From positions 4,290,779 to 4,354,778 of the forward strand of contig NC_030383.2 in assembly GCF_001625215.2 (NCBI RefSeq): a DNA stretch of 64,000 nucleotides, written 5' to 3'. This stretch comes from Daucus carota subsp. sativus. Lineage: Eukaryota; Streptophyta; Magnoliopsida; Apiales; Apiaceae. Every line of letters starts with the position of its first letter. Position 1 is the first letter of the stretch. A program made the position numbers and the translations under genes. Under the pieces are notes generated by a model that made no database searches, was not told where the DNA came from, and saw only the letters and a list, made by a program, of their open reading frames with translations. Below, one piece after another: positions 35,858 through 47,476 of the stretch.

Positions 35858-35910
35858 ATGGTGGGCGAATCGGAGGGAGCTGCGGTAAGAGCGGCCTCTT
35901 TCTCTGACAT
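35858..35910 (-). pseudogene. HINT exon 1 remnant (third copy, truncated)
   Basis: The minus strand encodes [17 protein letters not shown] as in HINT copy 2, and flanking leader sequence (35800-36060) also matches. The splice donor has changed from GTATGT to ATATGT, and exons 2-5 are absent: similarity stops within intron 1. It is a dead fragment that marks the right limit of the duplicated HINT block. Confidence 0.85.
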
Positions 35911-36224
35911 GGTCACGGAAGGCTGTCGGAGTTGCGCCGGCGGAGAGAAATGAGATTGAGAGGATACTACTTGTACTCTTTTTTTTGCTCTTTTCGTTTA
36001 TCATTTACTTGTCTTTTCTAATCCCCAGTTCATGATACCCACACTCGCTCTTTTCTCTATTTTAGGTATACTTTGTCAATTCGTTCACTCCTATAATTTC
36101 GTGTCTGTGTACTCAAAAACCAAATATAAAAGCAACTCATTTAGGTTTCATCTACTTCGTATCGTTCTCGTGCGTGTTTTGTATCGTTCCCGTGCGTGTT
36201 TCGTGTAAATTGAATATAAATATA

Positions 36225-37399
36225 GAGTTGGGTTCTATGGAGACCCCAAAAATTTGGAGTCTTTAGAGACCACAACATCTACCATTAAAATTAATTAGCA
36301 ATTAATGGCCCAGATTAAATGATAATATAATAGATTTATAAAATTCAAAAACTAACATATACATACGTATTGTACAGAACACGTCGTACTATTTTACTGT
36401 CCCGCACTTCATTTCATAGAATTTACAAAATATTGCAAGACATGTCTTTTATACTTCTAACGCAGAACAAAACTACTTGCAAAGATTAATACTTTGATGA
36501 AGGAGGGCTTTAGTTGCAAGACTGTTGACATGAGTCCATATTTATAATTCAAATATATTTTTGTAAGGATCATTGTTCTTGTCCTGCACACATGCAACGA
36601 AGGACAATAAAGTCTGAACAACTGAAACTGCTGAACAAGCGTATTCAAAGGACATGACAATCTTCTCATCTAATTTTCGAGAAACAAACAAATTTTGGTT
36701 TGATATGATCGTCGGCCATGGCCATATGTCTCCGTCAGAAAAGAATTAGATAGAAGAATAAAAGACAACAGAACATAAATTATGAAAGTCGTCTTGTGAT
36801 AAAGTGCAGGACATGATAAGTTTATTGATAAAGAAGTGAGAGATAACTGAAAGCCTGTAAACCTGCAGCATGTTTAACTGCTGAATTAATGATGTTTTAG
36901 TATGTCTTCAAATTCAAATACTGTATATATGGATTGTGTATGTGAATTTAAGGGGATGCCAAATTATTGCTGGCCATTGGATGAAAAATAAATAGACGGT
37001 AGATTGTTTGTCCTCCAATACTCCAAATAGATGTGGTCTCCATATAACTTTACTCACTATAATTATATTAAAAAATTAAAAAATATATATATTATTAAAA
37101 ATTTAAATTCTTACCACAATATAACATTATTTTGGAATATATTAATATTAAAATTAAATATTTAATTATATTTTATTAATCCGCTTATTAGCCCGCTTAA
37201 GATTCCGTTTAAGCGTCCGCTTTACCGCTTAAGCGCTAAAAGGTCCTTCCACCGCCTAGAGCCGATTTGCGCTTTTCATAACACTGATTTTGATTGCATA
37301 GTTTATAATATTGCAAGTATAAATAATTTAAATGTATATATTACATTAATTTATATATTTATTTATATAAATTTTTGGGGTCTCCATAGAACCCAACTC
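36225..37399. mobile_element. hAT-like element with GAGTTGGGTTCTATGGAGAC ends
   Basis: The 5' end GAGTTGGGTTCTATGGAGAC and the 3' inverse GTCTCCATAGAACCCAACTC bound 1,175 bp. TAAATATA on the left and TAATTATA on the right form an 8-bp duplication with one mismatch. There is no transposase. Near its right end lies a CCGCTTAA-rich fragment of another element (37165-37285). An internal TGTGGTCTCCATAT motif at 37030 may be an older internal end. Confidence 0.7.
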
Positions 37400-37629
37400 T
37401 AATTATAGTTATATTATATAAAAAAATATTTTAAAACTGAAAAATTAGCAAGTCAAAATCATTTTGACCGCTTAAGTACCGCTTAATCCGCTTAACGACC
37501 GCTTAATAGTCCGCTTAATTTTCAAAAACGCTTAAGAACCCGCTTAATACAAAATCGAGGCGTTTTAGGGCCGATTCCGCTTAGGCGGCCGCTTAAGCGG
37601 CCGCTTAATGCGCTTTTTAAAACACTGAT
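37165..37629. mobile_element. Two same-orientation hAT-type termini with CCGCTTAA subterminal repeats
   Basis: At 37165-37285 and 37440-37629 dense CCGCTTAA/TTAAGCGG motifs lead to near-identical ends (GCGCTTTTCATAACACTG and GCGCTTTTTAAAACACTG). CAGTGTT...AAAAGCGC is a familiar plant hAT terminus. Both are the same end in the same orientation, so these are truncated copies rather than one complete element. Only 155 bp separate them, and the hAT-like element's 3' end (37399) lies in that gap. Confidence 0.65.
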
Positions 37630-37639
37630 CAAAATATAC

Positions 37640-38200
37640 ATAAATTTATTATAAATATACATATTTATAATATTTAATTATTAAATTATATTTATTTCGT
37701 GACACAAAGCTGAAAATGCAACTTGAAATCAAAACACGACTTCAAGTCGTGTCTTCAAGTATTAATTGGAGTCATTTTTTCAAAAATTGACAGTAAAATC
37801 TATTTGACTTAAAATAGTGATTTTCGGGACTTTTTTTTCTTTGATTACAAGGTAATAATGATTTCCACCAGTGGTACGTGGTACCAAAAAGATCTATCTA
37901 TCGACTAAACTAATTCTCCAATTTTTGCAAATAAAAAGATTGCAAAAAGATTATCTATCGACTAAATTTTTATCAAGTAAATACGAATAGTGACTTAAAC
38001 TGAGCCATTTTTGTGATGAGTGACTGGTGGGTGACTGTATGATACATTATAAAACCGACGAGCAAATTTCTGCCGATTTTATGCATCACACATGAGTAGT
38101 TAGTTATTAACAGTAATCAGCTCAGAGCCTAAAAGAGTACATATTTTCCATGAGAAAAGGAAAATAGCAGCTTCATGGTCTGTTTTATAAACTGAGTCCT
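37640..38200. other. Intergenic, no gene seen
   Basis: AT-rich spacer with a short inverted motif (CACGACTTCAAGTCGTG at 37735-37751). Nothing else recognised. Confidence 0.5.
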
Positions 38201-38641
38201 ATGGACTATGGTACACTACAAAATGTACATACAACAAAACAAGGCAACTCCATAGTAACGATAAACATGCCTCTGGAATTGAGTTCCCAGGGCAACCCGT
38301 ACAAGGCAGAGGGGTACATGTTTATAATTCACGGACACTCTAGAACTTTCCTACTGAGAACTACAATAACATTAACAAACAGCAGCTACACACCATCCTT
38401 CAAGCGATACTTCTTCAAAAAGATGCTGAGCTGGTCCTGCGAAGTTGATACTTTGGCTCTGGAAACGGTACATATGGCAACAGTTTTTCTGCCTCCTATG
38501 AGAACAAAAACAAAAACAGAAAACAAAGAAAAACAGATCATTATACCATTAACAAAGCTGGCAGAAAATCTTGCAGACTCTATGGATACAATGCATGGTG
38601 CAAATCTTCTATTATCTCAACAGAAAGATGCAAAAGAGTAA
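38201..38641 (+). CDS. Orphan ORF of 146 residues, unknown function
   Basis: This ORF is longer than expected by chance in such AT-rich sequence and is not a simple repeat. It has ordered secondary-structure-like features: a beta-rich N half (NSIVTINMPLELSS, TFLLRTTITLTNSS), an aromatic/basic stretch (SFKRYFFKKMLSWSCEVD) and a helical C half (PLTKLAENLADSMDTMHG). Codon use is strongly biased to ACA and AGA, unlike the surrounding plant genes. There is no signal peptide, membrane segment or known motif that I can name. An in-frame stop lies 36 bases upstream of the ATG. It could be an exon of a degraded gene, a retroelement fragment or an integrated non-retroviral virus gene; the sequence alone does not decide. 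Confidence 0.35.
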   Translation: MDYGTLQNVHTTKQGNSIVTINMPLELSSQGNPYKAEGYMFIIHGHSRTFLLRTTITLTNSSYTPSFKRYFFKKMLSWSCEVDTLALETVHMATVFLPPMRTKTKTENKEKQIIIPLTKLAENLADSMDTMHGANLLLSQQKDAKE

Positions 38642-41600
38642 CTAAACAGAAAGACTCGAAAAACAATTTCTGTTTTTCAAAGGGCCACAAAATGCAAGTA
38701 GTCAGAAAATCAATGTAATTATATCTCCTGCTCAAACAACTCCATATACTGTATTTTGAACTATTCATCATAAATATTTACCACTATAACCATAGAACAT
38801 CATTCAAAGCACTATAAAAATAAACCTCATGTAACAAGATTTGAATCTGAGTACCCATGATGCTCACTCTTAAAATTACTTGCATCTTATAAAACTAATG
38901 GATATAGGCCTGAAAATACAGAAATCACTTCTAGGAGGAACTAAAGGAGAAGCCTAATAAATTACCCAGAGGGGGAGCTAATTATGCGATGTATATCAAC
39001 CTTTTCGAATGGCATTCTCTCTGTGATTTGAAGCTGTTAGCAAACTAGATAATTGTGCAAGTAACTTAAAAGACTATGGAGTCAAAAATTTGTTATCTTT
39101 GATGTAAAAAGAATCTTTACCTTCATACATTTTGAGTTAACCTTGAAAAGTAATTTATCTCTATTATAGAACGGATGTTCTCCTGTAGTTTAATCTGAGA
39201 GTTTATATGTTAATATTAATATCATTAAGCTCCTCAATATTATCATGAACCCAACCATCCACCATTAGATACCAAGGGGGTCATTCACCTTTCATAAACA
39301 TAATGTACCTGTATCTAGTATGAACTCAAACAGAAAGTCACAAATAATAACACCCTCACCTAGGAAATATTATAATAAGTCAACACAAGTTCTTGGGATT
39401 GCTCGCTTTCAGCGAACACTGACAATGTCATCACTAATAAATTAGGACACCTCAACTTCAATATAATATAAATCCCTTCCCCAAAAAATTTCACCACGTC
39501 CATTTTACAACAGGAGAGTACTATGAAGTATGAATACTGAAATACTACTGAGCTTGTGTGCCAGAGCAACTGATGGACCAATATTTCAAAAATTAATTCC
39601 CTTGTGATTGGTTTTTAAAGATTTTCTCTACATTTCATGATACTACTGACTAGTACCCTTATATTTAGCTAACCCATACAGAAGAAGAAGAAAAGAAGCC
39701 ACCCTTTAAAAAACTGCTAGATACTTAACCACGGTAACAAGTATATGATAAAATGCTCATCACAAAAAAGGTAGTGATGGGATTCTTATGTCTCAACAAA
39801 ATTCTTCGCTCTCTATAAAAGAAGTGGCTCGTCTTGTTCAGTTTTTCACAAAATCTTTGTCACACATTCAAACTAAGAAGTCTTCAAGGGAACAAAGGTT
39901 TCTAAAATTAAACAAAATCCATGTTCCATGTCTCTTCTACAAGATCTCAATACAAGCAAGGTAAAAAATGGTACAGTTGCAGTTGCTAATAAATGTCAAA
40001 TGATATTGGACGTACATGGAAGACATGATATCGAAAATCCAAGTATCTTCCGTGCAGCATATGGCTACTTTCTTCACCACCAGCTAATTTACATTTATTT
40101 GCAGCAGGGGCACATGTGACATGTTAATTGTTTAAATTTGTGCAAGATTATAGTGTTGCCTTTATCAAACCTTTAAACGTCTTTAATTGAGTGGAGAAGC
40201 TTAGCTAACATATTATTTACCTTTAGGAGGACAAAAGTTTGACCTTTATTTCCTATACTAAGCATTCTACGAGTTTTTTTAGGAGCAATATATGTTTTTG
40301 TACCTAAACTTAAGCAACTATGCTCAAATGCTTTAAAAAAGGCTTGAAAGACTGGTGATGTACTAGTGAATTGTTCCCTCAGGGTTGCTTACATAACTGA
40401 AATATTTTCTTGGTGCTCCAAATTAACTACTGATATTCCTTGTAATTCATCTCACAAAGAAATCATCTCTTCACACTCTCTCCATTCTTTTCCACATATT
40501 GACCTTCTTAGAAGGGTTGTTTGGTTTAGAAGAACACTCAAATGTCTTTTTTCACATTCGTGACAGTTCAGAACATGCCAGTATTTACTAGCTTGTAGAT
40601 AAAACTATAGCCAGTATAACTAGAGCAAGGTTAATTTGGTTCCTGTATGTGGTATGGGTACGTATCTAAAGATTGACGTTGAACAGATTCTGTACAAACA
40701 TGCTCATTCCTTGGTAACTAGCAAACAAATTTCCCAACATATTTTCCATTTTAAATCATCCCCAACAGCCCAACCGGAATGGCAAATCTGGATATCATCG
40801 TGTAACAAAAAAATCTACTGTCCAGTGTCACCTACCACTTCCTAAAATTTATGGGAGTACTCTGTTCTGAAATTCCTTCCTTGCATAAGCTCATTCAAGT
40901 GGTTCATAATCAGCATGCGTTGAATCGGCAAAACAAAGCAGCTCTCGTATCTTCCCGCCATGTCATATAATGATCTCCACTTCTCTAGTAAAGCATCAAA
41001 ATTAACACTTGGAAGAAAAATGTTTGTAGCTTACCTGGGTGAGCATTCATGTAAAATGAAACACCTGTATCCATGTACCAAAGGTTGCGACAATCTAGGC
41101 TAGTGCCTGTGAAGGCTGCCACGGGCAGCCAAGCACACAGCGCCGGTTGGGAGCAGGAGCCGCTTCCCTGCCCAGGGCAGGGGAGGATTCATATTTGTTG
41201 GCAGTAAGGAAACATAAATTGTTGTCCCAAGGTGTAAGGCTGACTCAATTACCAGGATGTGCTGCACGGAGAGGGGTGCAGGCTCATTTTGGTTTGCTAT
41301 TCCCAACATAAAACCGTAAGCTAGTGAAATGAGTGGCTCGCAAAAGATATCTTAAGAGCGAGTATGAAAAGACCTTAAATTCCTCTCACTCGTGGCCTTC
41401 TTGAATATTGGACAAAGGGCATATTAACTTTCTATATGTAGAATAATTGTAAGGAATTTTAATGTCAAGGGATGACTGCATACTACCATGGATAGTTGCG
41501 CTTTTTGGCAAGGAAGTCTTTTTTCCAGAAAAAATAGATTTTATCAATTATTGTTCTATACTTTTATAATTTTATTTGGTATACTAAACATATATACCTC

Positions 41601-42156
41601 GACTTACTCTGCCACAAAAGAAGAAAACAATAACAATAATAGATATCAACCAGTCAGAAATTCATTAAGTTCCTCCATTCAATGGCTTTATTAGTTTTTG
41701 ACAAATTTTAGCTATGTATGTATTGACTAATTGCCACAATTTATGTAGTCAAAGGATGATAGATCTACATAAACAGTATAATATATCCAAGGGAAAACAT
41801 TCTCTTTTAGTTTTCTTACTTATATTATTCCTTATTTAGAGGCCAATTGCATCTCTTAAATAGCTTGACTACCTTGGAAGCTCACGTCATGATAATCTCT
41901 TTAGGTGGTTCTATCTGCAATGTTTTTAATGTTGCAGCATCTAAGACATATCCACCACAAAACATGTTACGCATGCATGATACTCAGCACAAAACATGTT
42001 ATGCATGTACGACATAATTTTCCATGACAAAATATATTACGCACGATTTTCCAGAACGAAATATTACGTATATATCTATGACAAAGCAACACAGCCGGAG
42101 GGATGGGTATTTTATTACACACACAATATGAGAACATAAAGCAAATTAAAAGATAC
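38642..42156. other. Intergenic region between the orphan ORF and the bZIP gene
   Basis: Mostly AT-rich without recognisable genes. The missing last exon of the minus-strand bZIP gene should lie here, but I could not identify it. 41090-41310 is distinctly GC-richer than its surroundings and contains a possible degraded retrotransposon piece (next entry). Confidence 0.45.
41000..41100 (-). mobile_element. Possible remnant of a Ty1/copia protease region
   Basis: The minus strand encodes NLWYMDTGVSFYMNAHPGKL, which resembles the copia protease signature WYMDTGATSHMT (active-site DTG). The frame is broken on both sides and no LTR, reverse transcriptase or integrase was seen. Tentative. Confidence 0.3.
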
Positions 42157-43147
42157 CTTTTGTGTCTTGAGCATTTCATTTTCCTCTTCTAGCCTTTGAA
42201 CCTTGTTCTCAAGCTCATTAGTGTAAGCCTGTCAATTAAAGTAATAAATTACTTACATCTGGGGGACAAGTTAATTGAATGGAACCGCTCAGATGCTCAA
42301 AACTAACCTGCTTTCTTGCTCGTGACCTAGCAGCAGATTCTCTATTCTTGATCATTCTCTTCTGCCTCCTTTCAACAGTTTTCTCAACAACATCTTCAGA
42401 AGCAATCCTTTTCCTCCCTTGACTCTGGGCATCTAAAAGTGTCCCCAATAAAGGGGAAGGTGAAGTCATTTGTGTTTCACCATAAGAATCTAAAATTGGA
42501 TCTGAACTCAAAGAAAGCTGTGGCTGAACTGAATTGCTAGGCATGAACAGAATTGGCATTATCTGTTGCTGAGTTGGCTGATGAGTCGGGGGGATCTGAT
42601 AGTTCATCCAAGCAGCTGGCAGAGAAACACTTTGTTGGGGCAATGAGACGGGATTAACACCAACAACAGACCCCAAAGCTTTTTCTCCTTCACTAATCAC
42701 ACCCGCCTTAACCAAGAATTCCTCCAGTGTCATCTCACCGAGAGTAGAGTTTCTTTCACGAGAATTCATCCCAATACCAGGCCTCTTCTGCCCTTGCTGT
42801 ATATCCTTCCATACCTCATCAACTGTTTTCTTGCTCAAATCCCTCGATAAACTCAAGCTCGGCTTTCTACTCAACGAGGACACCGAAGCAAGCTGCCGGT
42901 TCTGCACCCCATATTCCCCCCTCCCAAGTCCTTGATTAGATTCAACACTCGAAACATTCTTGAGAAACTCATCAAGATTCATGCTACTCAAGGGTTTCCC
43001 CAAATTCCCCATATGGTTCTGAACCTCATCCAAAGTAAGGTTATACAACGAGTTCTGTCGAACCAAAGAATCCAATTTGGGTTCTCGGGTTCCCCTCCCA
43101 GCACCACCACTGTAACCACCCTGAGATCCCATTGTCTGAGTTCCCAT
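42157..43147 (-). CDS. Group A bZIP transcription factor, AREB3/DPBF3-like (last exon not found)
   Basis: Exon 1 (43147-42308, 840 bp) and exon 2 (42228-42157, 72 bp) encode 304 residues of an ABA-response-element-binding factor. Conserved group A blocks are present: C1 SLYNLTLDEVQNHMGN (~34-49), C2 DLSKKTVDEVWKDIQQ (~103-118) and C3 TLGEMTLEEFLVKAGVI (~135-151), each with kinase-type Ser/Thr sites. The basic region KRMIKNRESAARSRARKQ is followed by a leucine zipper start AYTNELENKVQRLEEENEML. These proteins bind ACGTG elements in ABA and seed programmes and are activated by SnRK2 kinases. Exon 2 ends KTQK|GTATCT, a normal donor, but the short final exon with the LRRTSSAPF-type C terminus was not found in the 3.5 kb downstream. 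A 5'-UTR intron (43148-43440) abuts the ATG. Confidence 0.88.
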
Positions 43148-43600
43148 CTACCACCAAAATAAACACAACCACACCAAACTATTACTAGCCCAGATAGCAA
43201 AATCAAACCTTTCGACAAAAAAGCTCAATTTCCTCAAACTGCAACACAATAAAAACATAAAAAATCATCTCAACCACATAAACATCAAAACCCTATTCAA
43301 TATCAATATCAATACCAAAACAAAAAATTCAAAATCTTGACCATAAATTGCACCAAGAAACCAATCCAAGAACACAGATAAATGATCCAATTACAGAAAC
43401 AAAGCTAGTAAATTTGGAAAAAATGAGATAAAAATCGTACCTTTAAAGAGAAAACTCATGAGAGTAATTAAATTAAGTGAGAGAGTGGGTTAATAAAAAC
43501 AACATGTTTGGAAAAAGGAGCAAAACCCATGAACCATGTGAGCTAAATCCGTGTAGAATCAGAGAAACATACAAAATTAAGAAAAGGGTGGAGAGGCTAG
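43148..43600 (-). promoter_or_regulatory. 5' leader and leader intron of the bZIP gene
   Basis: On the minus strand the acceptor GGTGGTAG lies immediately before ATG. A matching donor AAAG|GTACG lies at 43440, leaving a leader exon above 43441. Leader introns are common in this family. Confidence 0.6.
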
Positions 43601-43659
43601 TGTGTGTATTTTCACAGTATGCAAGAAACAAAGGCACATTCTATTCTCCGCACCAAAAT

Positions 43660-45290
43660 GATTGAAACTATGATAAATGTTTAATTATTATTTTGATAAG
43701 GAAAATTAAGGAAAAAAAATAAATAGCCAAGAATACAGATGTGAAGAAATTGAAGTAGGAAATTTATAGGAAATCTTTTTTTTTTTTGCAATTTACAATA
43801 TTTTATATCATTTGCAACATAAAACAACTTTTTTTTTTGGAAAAACGAAAAACATAATCCGTTGTATTGCATTTTAGTTTTGATTGCTTGATTTGGTTGT
43901 ACAACAAATTTGTTAAAAATATTAAAAGATAATATTTCTATAATTTTTTCTAAAACTATTTCCATAACAAATTATAAAATTTGAGTATACTTTTAGAAAA
44001 AACCCAAAAGAATTTTGGCATTATAATTTCTTTATATCATATCCTATTTTTAAAATTTTATTATTTATATTCTATAAATGATTTTTAAAATTTATATATT
44101 TTAGTTATGTAGAAATTATTTAACTTCATATTAAAAATTGCTAAATTTGAAAAATAAAAACAAAATTTTTATAATTAATAATGATTATACATGAAAACTA
44201 CTTTTCATGAATTATTAGAAATCATATTAGTAAAGAACAAAAGGTAAAAAATATCAAAATATTATTTTTGAAAATATATAAAACATTACAAAATAATGTT
44301 AAAAATAATATAATTTAGTTAAAATACGCTGCTGCCAATAATAAAAACAATTTTTTATTTGTATACATGTAAACAAAAGCACTGTAAACGTCAAATGCCC
44401 GGTCATAGTCATGTTTAACTTGTCTTATTTATAAAATTTAAATATATGTAAGAACATATTCCATCGAATAACACTCATGTCTTCTATATAAAATATTGTG
44501 AAACTGTTATACCTCAATTAAATTTATTTGGCTAATAATAGTTATACAATTTATCCAAATTTTAGATTACTTAAAAGGTGATCTGAATTATATTTTGTAA
44601 TTTTATGTTGCTGTATTTTAAATTTTGTATATGAGTATACTAGGAATTGCATAACACAAATGGTGAGCAGACATTTTTTTTTGTTTTTGTTTTTGATATA
44701 AAACTTACTGTTCATAAAATTTATTTTTAAATCTATCAACCATTTTCATATTTTTTTACCTGCTTTTCAGCTTTTTGATCTTGCTCCTTCAGACAATTCC
44801 ACAGGAACCTTAGTTACCCATGACTATTTACCTTTGTGTAGTTCTTCTAGCTGAAAGCGATTATTACAGTGTGATTCTTTTAATAGACGAGTTGAGAATG
44901 CTGCACCAGGACGGATTATAACACTCTGATTCTTTTAAATTTAATGTTAATGTTGCCCCAGAACGGCATGCTCGTTCAGTAAACGATAATGGTCATTGGT
45001 CACTCAATTACAGAGACATTCATAGATTTCCGGTGACTTGTGGGTAGCAATCTAACTACGTGTTCACCATAATGGTGCAGTAATATAAATCATATTTGGG
45101 AGATAATTATTTCAAATTTAGTGAATGTGCATACTTTCTATCTTTGTAGGCTTGGTATAACAGCATGCTGAAGGTATAAACTTTGAGTAATACTACGCAC
45201 CCAAACTCTGTTCCCAAATAACGTGACAAACCCGTGTATTCACTCAACATGTGTATAAGCTTTAAATGTACTCACAGAAACACTTGTAAA
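43660..45290. other. Intergenic AT-rich spacer
   Basis: Very AT-rich with no confident gene or element. Around 44760-45060 the composition is less AT-rich and short open stretches occur on the plus strand, but they are stop-broken and not recognised. Confidence 0.45.
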
Positions 45291-47476
45291 TTGAAAGTAG
45301 CAATGGTAAAAAAAAGCAGGTTTGTTTCCGGCATCTCCTAATTGAGCAAGTCCAATTCATCTCATAACCAGAAAAATAGCTAGAAAGAATTCAAAACCCA
45401 ACACTAGACAGAACAACATACGATGCAAAAGCATTGGCAAAGTTTGAGATATATTGATTCGTCAAATACTTCATAACCTTTACCTCTATTTAGTAGTACA
45501 CTTGAAACAAAACTAAATTTCCATTTTAGCACAACTGGACAACTCTCTCCAGAGACTGTGATTTACATGTACCTGCGGAAAGAGTAAAAAGAATGGTTAG
45601 ACTTCAAAGCAGATTATTTACTTCAAGTACTGAAATAATAGATGCAAACGAATTTATTAAATTTTTACAAGATAATCTAATATAATATATACATAAAACT
45701 CATTCCTTCATTCCTCGATTCATAAGTTTAAAGTAAGGCCTGTTCATTTGAATTTAAAAATATATGCTCATTCCTTTGGCAGTCCAACACATGAGTCATA
45801 TATCAATCACAAATCCTATAACGAAAAATATATGTACTATTTCTTTTGACACTCATCTCCTTCATCATGCTTTGAACTTCTAATTCTCTTAATATTTATT
45901 AACCTCATATTCATCACCTTCAACTTCGTTATTAAACTCTAATCTCGGAGACCAACAAAATAAATAAAGGACCAAATAAAAATTAGAACGAGTGTGATGG
46001 TTGTAATTTAATGGTAGTGCGCTTAATGGCTCTGAGTAAAGGGAACTCAAATCTGATGGAAAAAGGACTTGGCCTACTTAACTTACATTTTCTATGATTA
46101 GGACAAGGGTAAAGGGCTTGATAAATTGGAAGTCATAAGTCTGGCTATCAGACCAAGAGACCAACAGATGAAATCAATGAGCAAGATACAATCTCAGAAA
46201 CCTAAAGAATCATGGTAGAAGCATGGGCTAATTAGATATTCAGTTGTCTATCAAAACCAAAGTATTTTTAAATACGCATTTATTATACTCCTTGGTAGAA
46301 ATCCTTTGCAGCAGTATATGGTTATGTTAAATCCTTCTAAATTTCAACATCATGAAAGAAACTAAAAAGAGCTCATCCTTCCTACCCACTAGTAACCATC
46401 GTTTCCTCTTTTCTTGCCTTACTTCAGACAAAAAAAAATTCTGTTTATTAACATTACTAGGTTATGGGATTTTCAGGTAATTGCACTTAATTGGAGATAA
46501 TGTATAATCTCTAGTTTCTGCAAAGTCAGAAGAAAAAACGAAACCAAATACCCTGTTTGTAATTTGTTCTTATACAAGTTGAGATGGCCCCTGGTGGTTC
46601 ACTCTGTTCCCACACGAGAATGGTCTGAAAACGAGTGTACAAAGACATGATAGGGTTGCAACAGAAAAAATAGATGTTAAAACAGTACACTCCGTATATG
46701 AACTGTGAGACTCCGACTCATCTAAGCACCAGCTATTTGTTTAATATACCAAATTGGCCTAACATTCACTCAAAAATTTGAATACTCAGCCTCTTTTAGG
46801 CTCTGGACTCCATCGTGATATCTATTTAAAAAATAAATGATTTTCTTACTTCGAATCAAATTAATGCCGTTTACGTTGAAGTTTAGATCAGCAAAGCCGA
46901 GTGCTGAAAGCATTTACCAAAAAAACTATTTGTTTTGTTGTTTATTACAATTCTACTTTAATACCACCTATACTAGTTTTCGGCTTAGGATGATAATTGA
47001 CAATTAAGCCACCCTCCATCTCGATTTCAAGGTGCTGCACTGTAGTTACGTGCAAAATGCACTTTACCACGGTGTATATCTTTTGAAACCCTGCAATGTT
47101 AGTACATTCTCGATCATGGGCCCTTTCTCACAGACAAGCACACTCAACACGCGGAAGCAATCCTAGTCATCGATTTCCTCAAGTTCCAAAATTCCAATCA
47201 CACAGAAAACAGAATAGAAATCAGCTACTGAAACACTGTTTTCTACCATTTTCTTGTTCAACCTATGCATTGTGGAGGGGTTCAACTTTTTAACAAAACA
47301 ATTGAGTATCATGGACAAAACTTTAAATTTTAACTAACTAAAACAAAACATAACACTGATTCAATACAACAACGTGAGATACACATTGTACATACAAGAA
47401 AGAATGGTAAAATGTTTTAGCAAGGTTATGAACAAAATAGCTGAATTGCTTGTAAATACTACTATAAAGAACTCAC
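45290..47476 (-). other. 3'-UTR exon and 1.9-kb 3'-UTR intron of the UBA2-like gene
   Basis: The stop codon of the RNA-binding gene is followed at once by the donor GTGAGT (47476-47471). A strong acceptor TTTCCGCAG on the minus strand lies at 45573, giving a 3'-UTR intron of 45573-47476 and a terminal exon from 45572 downward, whose end is not fixed. Small ORFs in the intron (for example near 47096) are not convincing genes. Confidence 0.6.

Noticed and set aside
45985..46060. tRNA-like stretch (GGTAGTGCGCTTAATGGCTC)
   Set aside because: It does not fold into a cloverleaf with a correct T-arm.
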